A stretch of 64,000 nt of DNA, from positions 7,936,001 through 8,000,000 of the forward strand of contig NC_067205.1 of NCBI RefSeq assembly GCF_026262505.1, read 5' to 3'. The position numbers were made by a program, and so were the translations under genes. A model generated the notes under the pieces. That model saw only the letters and a list, made by a program, of their open reading frames with translations. It ran no database searches and was not told the origin of the DNA. This document shows, one piece after another, positions 48,468 to 57,392 of this stretch (its first letter is position 1; each line of letters opens with the position of its first letter). The DNA is from Trichomonas vaginalis G3 (lineage: Eukaryota; Parabasalia; Trichomonadida; Trichomonadidae).

Positions 48468-51400
48468 TTAACCAACTCGTATCCAAGCGTGCATTGTTAT
48501 ATAAGGAGGCATATAATCTTTTCCATTACCTGCTGGGTCTGTAATACCAGCTACAACATGTGTATGATTTCCTGCGGTTCCACAGAAAATACCTGTGCTT
48601 GAATCTACTGGGTCAGTTGAAATATCATATCTATGCATTCCCTGTCTATCCGAACCCGCTGCAAGATTTGTATAACCTCTTTTTGTTATTGAATGTGAAT
48701 GGTTTCCTTCCACAGATGTTCTTCCACTGAACCTATGCATATGTGAAGGAAGGTTTTCAATACCTATTTTCTTTGAACCTCCCATCTTCATTGACTGCGT
48801 ATTAGTGTAGAATGGAAAACTGTCAACTATTTCATACCATCTACCACCAAATAAAGTGTTTGGATTTATTGGATTCATAGACGTATAAACAGCTCCTATA
48901 GGATATATTAAATCATATATGCTCATAACTCTATAAACATATTCTAAAGAACTTATGTCATTAAATACCATTTGGAATGTATCTCCCGGATGAAATGTTG
49001 CATTTGTTCCACTTTTATAATGTAATGTTAGTTCAATAGAATTATCCAAGAAAAATTCAAAAGTATCTGGTTGAAGACCTCTAACAAATTCAAATGGAGT
49101 TGCTGGTTCACCATTTATAATTTCTGTTGTAAATGTCATTGTATCTGGTTTCGAAAATTTCTTTGTTAGTTCTGTATCCACATAAGTTTTGTCGGCTTTA
49201 CTGTCTAACATTGCTGGTAGTTCATGTGTTTCAAAGTTTCTGACATGACCTTCAATGTTCATACATTTGTTATTTAAGGAGTTTAGTGTATCTTTTACGC
49301 TTGTACTTGGATTTTCTTGTGGAGCACTTGAGCCTAAAGTATAGTTCAAGATAATGTCGTCTGCTCTAACAGTAGTGAAGGATTTATGTGTATGGTTCTT
49401 GTCTGCTTTCTTGTCATATAAATCTTGAGCAGTGAATTTAATATTATGTTCATCCTTCATGACATAAACATCTTTACATCTAATGTTTCTCATCGTCGTT
49501 ATGTCGTCATCCGATGTTAAACCTTGTGGAAAGTTAGGAGGTTTACAATATAATGCATCCCCACCAGTTTCTTCAACCGTTCCTTCAATACTTTCTATAG
49601 CAACAGTAGTGAAGGATTTATGTGTATGGTTCTTGTCGGCTTTCTTATCTAACATTGTTGGTAGTTCATATGCTTCAAAGTTTCTGGCATGATCTTCGAT
49701 ATTCTGCACTCTGTTATCTAAATTGTTTAGTGTATCTTTTACGCTTGTACTTGGATTTTCTAATGGTGCACTTGAACCAAGGTCAAAGTTCAATATTATG
49801 TCGTCTGCTCTAACAGTAGTGAAGGATTTATGTGTATGGTTCTTGTCAGCTTTACTTTAATGTAGCTTGAAGTTCATTTATATCGGAGATATTGTGTTTA
49901 TGAGATTTCAAAACTTTGTTCGTTGCGTCAAGTTCATCTTTGTCAGCTTTACTTTTAATAGCATCTTCAAAAGTTATTTTTGCCTTAACTCTCAAGTAAA
50001 TCTTGGTTCAACTAATACACCGTTAACAAAGAAGTATGAAGCATAAATTTCACGTTATAACCAAATTTCTGGTGCTTTACTGTGTCATACTGTACAGTAC
50101 AGTTATGTCATAACCTTTAGCACGAATATTTATATCTTCTTTCATTAACATTTTTCGTCTTCACTTTTCATCCTGTGTTAAATATCCATGGTAGTCCGTT
50201 ATAATCTGTTCATCTGAACTTATATAATGAACATGGTTTTTATCTGCTTTTTGTGAAAGAAGTTCAACAACTTTTGCTTCACTTATGTTACCAGTGTCAC
50301 TTTCATTTATTTTTGTCAGCATTGCGTTCAAAACTTCATAAAGACTAACTACTTCTTTTGGTTCTTGAAACAATGAGTCAAAAGTCTTTCTTAACATTAC
50401 ATCTTCAACTGTTATGACTGAGTCAATACCTTTCTCTTTTATTGTCTTAGCTAACTGACCTAAAACAACGAACATATAGTCTAAAATATTATCTTCAGTG
50501 TTAAACACTATACAGTTTTCACGAATTGTTGTGTTTGTTGCTGTTAAAACTTCTTTAAACTCAGGATATATATTCAGTAGATTTTCAACAATTGTTTGAA
50601 CCACTTGTCCTCCTTCATCTAAATCTCTTGCTGCCATTAAAGGATGTAAATTAATTGGTTCAATAATTCCGAGACGAGGGTTGTAAGCAAGTCCGTCGAA
50701 CATATTTTTACGTTTGAGTGCCCAGTTAGTTAGTTTCTTTGTATTATATGTTACTTTACCCCATAAATTTTTGAGACCGTCAAAGAAACTTCCTGTATTT
50801 CCATGTAATTTAGCAAACTCAACATAAAACTTCATGCTATCTATGCCACCAAGAAAAGCCCAGAGTGCATCTATCTCACTTTGCATGGTTATAAGAGATG
50901 CAGTTGTTACACCTGATGAAAATAAAGTAAACAACCACCCTAACCAACTCTTACCTGCTCCACTTTGTTCTACTTTCACAAAATCACTGATATGACTTTT
51001 TAAGTATTCTTTCGTAAGTAATGTGTCTCCAGGTGTAACGTCTCTAACGATATTATCTCCGTCAAAAGTCAATGTTCTAACTTGTGTCCGTGCAGCCTTT
51101 ATTTTAAGGCATGCATAGTCTGGTGTTTGAGGAGCAGAAGGCTCGATGTATGTAATTTTAAAGAAATCGTCATAATTTTTCTTAAAGGTTTCATATGTTG
51201 TTTTGAATGTATTGAACCTCATTATTATATCAAGAAGTTTTGTCAATGAGTCAGCAATTGCTTCATCTACTGTTGACGTTTTGAGTTTTATTTCTGCTGA
51301 GTCGTTTATGAATGGTACTTGACATTGAGTTGTATATGGGTCAAATCCTGTAGGACCCAAATGAAGCAAGTAGTCTAAAATATCACGAACAGACTTTGAG

Positions 51401-51885
51401 ACAGTTGTGTCGTTCTTCATGACGATTTCACCATTTACAATGAATGGCATAGTACATGAAGTTATTTGTGGGTCAAAACCAGAAGGATTGAAATGAAGCA
51501 TATAGTTCAGCGCCTCATACACTGACTTATACACTGTTTCATTATTTTTTGACACAATTTCACCATTTACAATGAATGGCATTGTCGAAGGAGTTGTTTT
51601 TGTATCGAACCCTGAAGGATTGAAGTTAAGAATGCTTTCAAGAGCTTCATATACAGACCTATAAACAGTTGTGTCGTTCTTCATGACGATTTCACCATTT
51701 ACAATGAATGGCATAGTGCATGGAGTTAAAATAGGGTCAAACTTTTCATAGTCCTTCCATGTTATGTATTTCTCAGTATTTCCATCAGAAATAACAATAT
51801 ATTTGTCAGTAAGTGTGAGAGAGTATTGACCAAAATATAAACGTTTAGCTCTGTCAGCTTCATACGCATATGCAGCTATACTCAT
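48468..51885 (-). pseudogene. Giant phage-like tail fibre with collar domain (P2 copy, broken)
   Basis: From ATG 51885. The start is nearly identical to P1 (AAYAYEADRAKRLYFGQYSLTL). P2 has four FDP..MPFI..GEIV repeats in a clean series where P1 has fewer and diverged ones. The middle is clearly diverged from P1, the KADKNHTHKSFTTV linkers differ in number, and the collar end is again nearly identical (PIGAVYTSMNPINPN, MPPYITMHAWIRVG). It is broken a few times. Confidence 0.8.
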
Positions 51886-51902
51886 ATTTTAATGAGAATA
51901 AA

Positions 51903-52615
51903 ATGTTGTTCTATTTGCAAAGTACAGACCCAAACGAATACGGGACAGTAAAGCTACAAACAAACTTAGGTCTACAGAATGAGGCGCTTGCATTCAGAAT
52001 GGTTGACTTCAATACTATCGCAACTTTTTATAACAGATGAAACAGATTTCATGGAGCTTGAAATAGATGGAAAGAAGCACGAAATAAGATTTCACAATAA
52101 TGTAGAATATAAGATGGAAACATTAGCTGGAGTGTTAAATGCTCTCATAAATACTACAATAAACAAGGATAACGAAGAAAACTTAATGAATGTTAAACTT
52201 ATTGCAGGAGTTTTGAAGTTCAGTTATGCAAAGGAGTTTAAGATAACACGAATGAGTCATAGAGTTCAATTGCTTCTGGGAGCATACCATATGACATTTC
52301 CTTTGAAAAGTGTTGACAAAACGATTGAGATGAAATCCGTTCCATACGTATGTTATGGCAATTGTTTGTACGTTGAGTCAAAAATAGCTAATGTCCAGGT
52401 ATTTCAGGAGTTAATAGTAAAGGTTCAGTAGAATATAGTCTTTCTGTTATGAAGTAAATTCAATGTTATTCCAAACGTTCCTGTCATAGTAACTCATTTA
52501 GGTAAATGGGTTCGCATTAGTCCTCATAATTTGAAAGACATGCAATTCAGACTAGTTGACTTTCAAGGAGAGCCTGTAGAACTGAAGGCACCAGTGCGAA
52601 TGACTGTTGAGTAGA
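51903..52615 (+). pseudogene. Putative minor capsid (penton-like) protein, P2 copy, broken
   Basis: Homologue of 31002-31708 from ATG 51903. A few breaks. Same place next to the fibre start, which would fit a penton that anchors a fibre; this link is inference. Confidence 0.45.
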
Positions 52616-52633
52616 CTTTTTAGAAAATATTAA

Positions 52634-52903
52634 ATGCAACAGCTTACAAGAGAACTCAGAGCTAAAAATATAAAGTATGAATGTTATGTATTAGGTCATG
52701 AACTTTGGTTGTTGCTGTTTGATGAAACAAATGAGTTAGTTATGTCAGTCAAGAGAACAGAAAAAGGCGTCAAAGGCGCCGAGCGCAAAGCGCTATATTG
52801 TGTTAGTGAGAACTGCACCAAGTCAATAAGATTAGGTTTGCATTATGAAGATGAGTTCGATACTGTTGAAGAAGTTTTGGATAGATACTATAAGTTGCTT
52901 TAA
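52634..52903 (+). CDS. Small Polinton protein, 89 residues (P2 copy)
   Basis: Protein identical to 31733-32002, with the same GC-rich hairpin in frame. Confidence 0.6.
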   Translation: MQQLTRELRAKNIKYECYVLGHELWLLLFDETNELVMSVKRTEKGVKGAERKALYCVSENCTKSIRLGLHYEDEFDTVEEVLDRYYKLL

Positions 52904-53505
52904 TTTACTAAAACATATTTCAAACATAATTTATATTCTGTTGAAAGTTTTGTATACTCGTTCGAATATTTATACTTAAACTCAACTCCTGGAGTACCTG
53001 GTATTTCAATGATGCGGATGTTACCTATTTTCATGAATGGTGGCGTTGACCACAGCATTCGATTTCAGGGTCGAGATAGTCAATGACACATTGTTTCCCT
53101 GTTATTCGTGATATAACTTTTCAAGGTCTCCTTTGTTAGAATTATTTGGTTCTTGCTTATAAGATTTACCAAAAGCTTCTTATCGTCTTTGAGTAAAATT
53201 GTTTGGTATAACTGAAGAAGGTAATGGTCTACGTTATCTGAAGGATTTGTTTGAACATTTGTGTAAGGGTTGTCGTTGGCTTCTCTTGAAAGAATTTGGT
53301 CCAGTGGTGGATACTCTAACTTAACATCTGATGTAGCGTTAGCGTTTGAAGCTGAGTTTAAATTCACCGACTTAAGTTCTGGTTCTTTCAAACACTCTGA
53401 ACTATAGTTCTTTATGACAATATTGTTTGTCGTTCGTGAGTCAACATTTGATGTTGGTTCAATTGGAACATTAACGGCACCAGCTAAGATGGATTTGCTT
53501 CTCAT
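52900..53505 (-). pseudogene. Polinton protein of about 200 residues, P2 copy, broken
   Basis: Homologue of 31999-32613 from ATG 53505. A few breaks. Confidence 0.55.
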
Positions 53506-53530
53506 TTCATATAGAATAAAAACCTTTTAT

Positions 53531-53930
53531 ATGTATGAAATGAACAATATACTCGACAAGGGTTGAATGTAAAGCTAACGAATGAAAATATTGTTGAATT
53601 CACTGAGACAGGAGCTGTGTATAAAGATGTAGAACTACTGAACAAAAGAGCTAAGGGAAGAAGCAGGAACATGAACAAAGGTGGAAGCCTATAAAAATTT
53701 ATGTCAATGATGGCTCAGGAGGTTCAAACATAAAGTATGCAGAAAGTTATAGAGTTTATGCTCTCAAAGGTGAAAAGCCTTCATTTAAGAACAGCTATTC
53801 TAACGCATATCCTCAAAAGTTAACGGATGGGGAAGTGGATGATATGAATGACAGCAAAAATATTAACAGAAATGGCGACAGAGATGCATGGAATTTGTTT
53901 ACCATCAGTCAATTAAAGCATAAGATTTAA
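53531..53930 (+). pseudogene. Polinton Lys/Asn-rich protein, P2 copy, broken
   Basis: Homologue of 32639-33040 from ATG 53531, with a couple of breaks. Confidence 0.5.
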
Positions 53931-54813
53931 AACAATGTTGGTCGTTCCATGGAATATTTTTGACTTTAATGGTATTAGTCATGATATGAATCTCAAGGTA
54001 TGAACGAGGAGAGATGAGAGACTTATATGCTTCCCAAATTTCTTCAAAAGGTAATGTTATACCTGACTGTTTCCAAATGAGTTCAATATCATAGCGTGAG
54101 AAACCTTGAAAGATAACGAAGTCAGTTATGAGACGTTTTATGTTTAAAGCTAAAAACCTCCATGTTTGCATAAGTATTGCTACAGTTAAATGGTAATGTC
54201 TGACTTTAGTAATGATGTTAGCTAATGGTGAGTCTGGTTTTGACACTAAACCTTTTCCGGCGAAGTCGTCACAAACGAGCAGAGTGTTTGATGGATATTT
54301 TTTGAAGGGGTATTTTGAAAGTTTTGATAGAATGTAGTTTGTCAGTCGTTTCATATCGTAAACTCCTGAGTATTGACGTAAGTGGTGTTTGTCAATAATT
54401 CTTTCCATCTCTTCTGAAGTCTTTTGCATTCCTGACTGTATAAATTCAACGATGGCATAATATTTCCTCTTACGTCGAATGTAACGTTGAAGAAATTCAA
54501 TGAGTTCACTGTCTGGAACTTTAACGACAGAGGCTTGAACTTTTGACATAAATGTTTTCGCTGTTGAGTCCATAGAGTCTGAAGTTGCTGATATAATGAT
54601 TTGGTCATAATATGAGTCATTTCCTAAACGTTCTGTTATGAGTATATGACGAATGAGATTAAATGTCTTTCCTGACCCCATCTTTCCACAATAGAAATAA
54701 ACGCCATTTGAACAGAACTCATAGTCCTTACTGAAAGGAAGAATGAGAGAAGAGTTAAGTTTGTCTGTAGTTTCATTCATGTCTTCATCTACGTCATGTA
54801 TTAAATGCTTCAT
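53905..54813 (-). CDS. A32/FtsK-type genome-packaging ATPase, P2 copy
   Basis: 302 residues from ATG 54813, nearly identical to 33037-33924, with the same Walker A CGKMGSGKT and Walker B LLVCDDFA. The last dozen residues differ from P1. The gene otherwise looks whole and is divergent from 54830 by 16 bases. Confidence 0.88.
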   Translation of the reverse strand: MKHLIHDVDEDMNETTDKLNSSLILPFSKDYEFCSNGVYFYCGKMGSGKTFNLIRHILITERLGNDSYYDQIIISATSDSMDSTAKTFMSKVQASVVKVPDSELIEFLQRYIRRKRKYYAIVEFIQSGMQKTSEEMERIIDKHHLRQYSGVYDMKRLTNYILSKLSKYPFKKYPSNTLLVCDDFAGKGLVSKPDSPLANIITKVRHYHLTVAILMQTWRFLALNIKRLITDFVIFQGFSRYDIELIWKQSGITLPFEEIWEAYKSLISPRSYLEIHIMTNTIKVKNIPWNDQHCFKSYALID

Positions 54814-54829
54814 TTTATCTCCATTAAAA

Positions 54830-55711
54830 ATGCAAGTCAGAAATATTCAGAACATAGCACCGAGTCTAACTGACAAGAGTATAAAGATATACTATGAACA
54901 CGTTATGATGAAACCTACCAAAATTCAAGAAAGTCAGTATACTTATGAATATCCAAGGCACTGGGTAGAGTATGTAGGAGGTGAGAAAGCTATTGAAATC
55001 AGACAAGTTAGAAGTATTCCAGCAGGAAGAACAATATTATTGAAGAACTTTAATGTTTTGAGATATAATGATGAGACAAAGAAGCAAGATAGTTTTCCTA
55101 TTGCTGTGTATGTGAACCTAGACACAGGAGATGACATGAAAGTTTTTAATACAAAGCTTCAAACGGTAGTGAGAGAACAACTGACTGCGGAAGGACATCC
55201 ATTACCTTCAGAAGTTACCATAGCATATAATTTTGAAACAAACTCAATAGATTTTAAAGTCATCTCTGCAAAGAAGTCAGGATTTACATTTAATGAAGCA
55301 GATGTATATTCGAATGAAAACTTCAAAGCTATTGCATGGTTAGATAATGACGATTGCTTTAAGAAAATATTTAAATACAGTGACTCAACGATGTCAATAG
55401 ATGACCTTCGTGGAATGTTACCATCGACGTTTACAGTAGAAGGTTCAGCAGGATTGCTTACAAGATTGTCAATTGGTGGTATTTGGTCTCGTGAGAACAT
55501 TGTTATAAAATCCAGTATAAGTGAATTTGCTGAAGAATCTATATTATGTCTTTCAAACTATATGTATTCGCCGCCGAAGCATTATAGTATAACAAACTTT
55601 GTCAGTAAGTTTAATATAAGACTTGTTGAACCTTCTTCAATGAAAGATGTTGTGCTACCTAAAGATGGAAAGGATGGACTCATTATTGAGATGATTTTAA
55701 TTGCATATTAA
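54830..55711 (+). CDS. Polinton protein of 293 residues, beta-rich, unknown (P2 copy, whole)
   Basis: I take ATG 54830 because a TCATTTTATC initiator lies just before it. The chain is beta-rich (YEYPRHWVEYVGGEKAIEIR, RTILLKNFNVLRYN, IAVYVNLDTGDDMKVF) with no helix-rich domain. It lies between the packaging ATPase and two small genes with virion-like composition, so it may be a structural or vertex protein; it competes with the gene at 51903-52615 for the penton role. No motif allows a firm call. Confidence 0.6.
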   Translation: MQVRNIQNIAPSLTDKSIKIYYEHVMMKPTKIQESQYTYEYPRHWVEYVGGEKAIEIRQVRSIPAGRTILLKNFNVLRYNDETKKQDSFPIAVYVNLDTGDDMKVFNTKLQTVVREQLTAEGHPLPSEVTIAYNFETNSIDFKVISAKKSGFTFNEADVYSNENFKAIAWLDNDDCFKKIFKYSDSTMSIDDLRGMLPSTFTVEGSAGLLTRLSIGGIWSRENIVIKSSISEFAEESILCLSNYMYSPPKHYSITNFVSKFNIRLVEPSSMKDVVLPKDGKDGLIIEMILIAY

Positions 55712-55936
55712 ATGAGCTTGTTCTTGAAGGTCATTCATGATGAAATAACTGTTGTAGAAGATGTTAGCAATTGTTCAGACATTTTGAAGCGTATAGATGA
55801 GATAAGAAAGAAGTTTATGAAGCCGCAACGCGGCGAGGACGAAGTCCATGAGAATGTTTATGTTTCATTGACTTTCTCCAGTAACGAGAACTTTTATGAG
55901 ATAATATTGAAGAGAGATGATTTTAATATGGTGTAA
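55712..55936 (+). CDS. Small Polinton protein, 74 residues (P2 copy)
   Basis: Identical to 34821-35045, with the same TAAATG overlap and the hairpin-encoded KPQRGEDEVH stretch at 55822-55847. Confidence 0.6.
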   Translation: MSLFLKVIHDEITVVEDVSNCSDILKRIDEIRKKFMKPQRGEDEVHENVYVSLTFSSNENFYEIILKRDDFNMV

Positions 55937-56461
55937 ATGGTAGCTTGGGCAGCTTTAGGCGCAATGGGAACAAAAGCATTAGCATTTGGAGCAAAAGCAC
56001 TTGGAGCTTATGACGCAGTAAATAAAATGAGTGGAGGAAGGGTTTCGAAGACATTAGATGCAAATAAAGGGAAGATTGGAGGCTGGGTTGCAAAGAAGTT
56101 AAGATTAAATAAAATAGGGCTCATAAATAAAGCATCCAATTTGGTTGCGACTGAGTCAGAAAATGCTTTAGGAAAGGACGATGAGTTTGCAAAACACGCA
56201 AAAGACTTTAATGACCAGATGAAAGGTGAAACAATGCATTTAAATAGAGTCGATGGAACTAAAGAAAATGTTTCTTCTCCACCAGTAGTTCTTCCGTATG
56301 GTCCCTATGGAATGTATGGAAATCCTTACGAAAGACCATTTGACCCATTGACTGGTGGAAGTAACTGGTATCATTACGGACGAAGAAGAAAGACAGTTAA
56401 GCTGGAGACAGACGTGAAGAAAGCAACTAAAAGGAAATCAAGGAAGAGAGTTATAAAGTAA
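55937..56461 (+). CDS. Gly/Ala-rich, C-terminally basic Polinton protein (P2 copy)
   Basis: 174 residues. Homologue of 35046-35561 with a slightly longer middle (TKENVSSPPVV in place of TLPPPVV). Confidence 0.6.
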   Translation: MVAWAALGAMGTKALAFGAKALGAYDAVNKMSGGRVSKTLDANKGKIGGWVAKKLRLNKIGLINKASNLVATESENALGKDDEFAKHAKDFNDQMKGETMHLNRVDGTKENVSSPPVVLPYGPYGMYGNPYERPFDPLTGGSNWYHYGRRRKTVKLETDVKKATKRKSRKRVIK

Positions 56462-56492
56462 TGAGAACGTTTATGTTATGAGAAATTTTTAA

Positions 56493-57058
56493 CGTTAGTT
56501 TTATTTTTACTGAAAATTTTTATTTGGATGTAATGACGAAAACTATTGAGATAACAAACTACAACGGTCATGAGTTCAAGAATTTGTTCTTCGTTCCTCG
56601 TGAAAATACATTCTATCAGATACGAGGGAGAAAGGGTAAAGTTAGTTTGAGCGTTTATGACTACAAGCATAATGGAAAGTTTATACAAGCATACGATACA
56701 AACGGTAAACGTGTTTCATTAGCTTTGTCAAAACTTACAGGTATAAACTATGACAGTGATTTTGACCTATATGAAGAAGAAAGTGAGTCAGAAGATTATG
56801 AGCTGTTATATGAAGCACAGCAATGGGAGGAGTTGCAATACTTTTATAAGTGAGAACGTTTATTTTTACATTAGTGAAGTCGTTAGTGAAAATGTTAGTG
56901 AGGTGAAGTGGTTGGCGGCTTTGTAAATATTTAATGTTAAGTTAGTGTTGTCGTTTGTGTTGTAAAATATACGTTAACGGTTTCGTAAACTGTCAAATTC
57001 ACATATCAGGTGTAAGGTGGAACGCAGTGCCTCCGTACACATGATATGTATACTAACT
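56493..57058 (-). repeat. P2 right inverted terminal repeat (about 566 bp)
   Basis: Reverse complement of 13596-13671 plus 36411-36897. It contains the 106-residue gene and ends in TATGTATACTAACT, followed by TATAAT. Confidence 0.9.
56533..56853 (+). CDS. P2 terminal-repeat protein, 106 residues, second copy
   Basis: Identical protein to 36540-36860, start ATG 56533. Confidence 0.7.
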   Translation: MTKTIEITNYNGHEFKNLFFVPRENTFYQIRGRKGKVSLSVYDYKHNGKFIQAYDTNGKRVSLALSKLTGINYDSDFDLYEEESESEDYELLYEAQQWEELQYFYK

Positions 57059-57346
57059 TATAATAAATGTCAAAAAAGTGAACAAATAAGCAAAGATATT
57101 TTTTAAAAAACAATGAAAAGTAATACTTAAATGAGGAATTCTTTGAGATATTGGTCTTAGATTGAATGTAGCGTCATTCTTATATAGAATATATATTCAT
57201 ATCATCGGAAATATGATAAAAAGCATATAATAAATGTCAAAAAAGTGAACAAATAAGCAAAGATATTTTTTAAAAAACAATGAAAAGTAATACTTAAATG
57301 AGGAATTCTTTGAGATATTGGTCTTAGATTGAATGTAGCGTCACAA
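57059..57346 (+). repeat. 167-bp host tandem repeat, right of the Polinton block
   Basis: The unit starting ATGAAAAGTAATACTT recurs at 57113 and 57280 (period 167). TATAAT at 57059-57064 is the right copy of the 6-bp target duplication. The same unit is cut off at 13171-13289 on the left side, which proves that one host repeat was split by the insertion. Confidence 0.9.
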
Positions 57347-57379
57347 ATTTCACAAATATAATTTACTATACAATTTTAT

Positions 57380-57384
57380 TCATT
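57380..57384 (+). promoter_or_regulatory. Trichomonad initiator (TCATT) of the host gene at 57393
   Basis: TCATT fits TCA(Y)(W), and the ATG follows 11 bases after the A. Similar sites precede 61294 (TCATT at 61283) and 62450 (TCATA at 62436). Confidence 0.5.
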
Positions 57385-57392
57385 TTTTTAAA

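Larger units (their letters stand above)
13596..57058. mobile_element. Polinton/Maverick P2 (outer element, split by P1)
   Basis: P2 covers 13596-13671 and 36411-57058, about 20.7 kb of its own DNA. Inverted terminal repeats of about 570 bp end in AGTTAGTATACATATC, and the typical Polinton start AGT is present. It encodes capsid, polymerase B, KilA-N, integrase, fibre, packaging ATPase and small genes. It is broken, with about a dozen breaks spread over the capsid, polymerase, fibre and some small genes, while integrase, ATPase, KilA-N and several small frames look whole. The good state of many frames and the near-identity to P1 suggest a recent origin. Confidence 0.92.
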
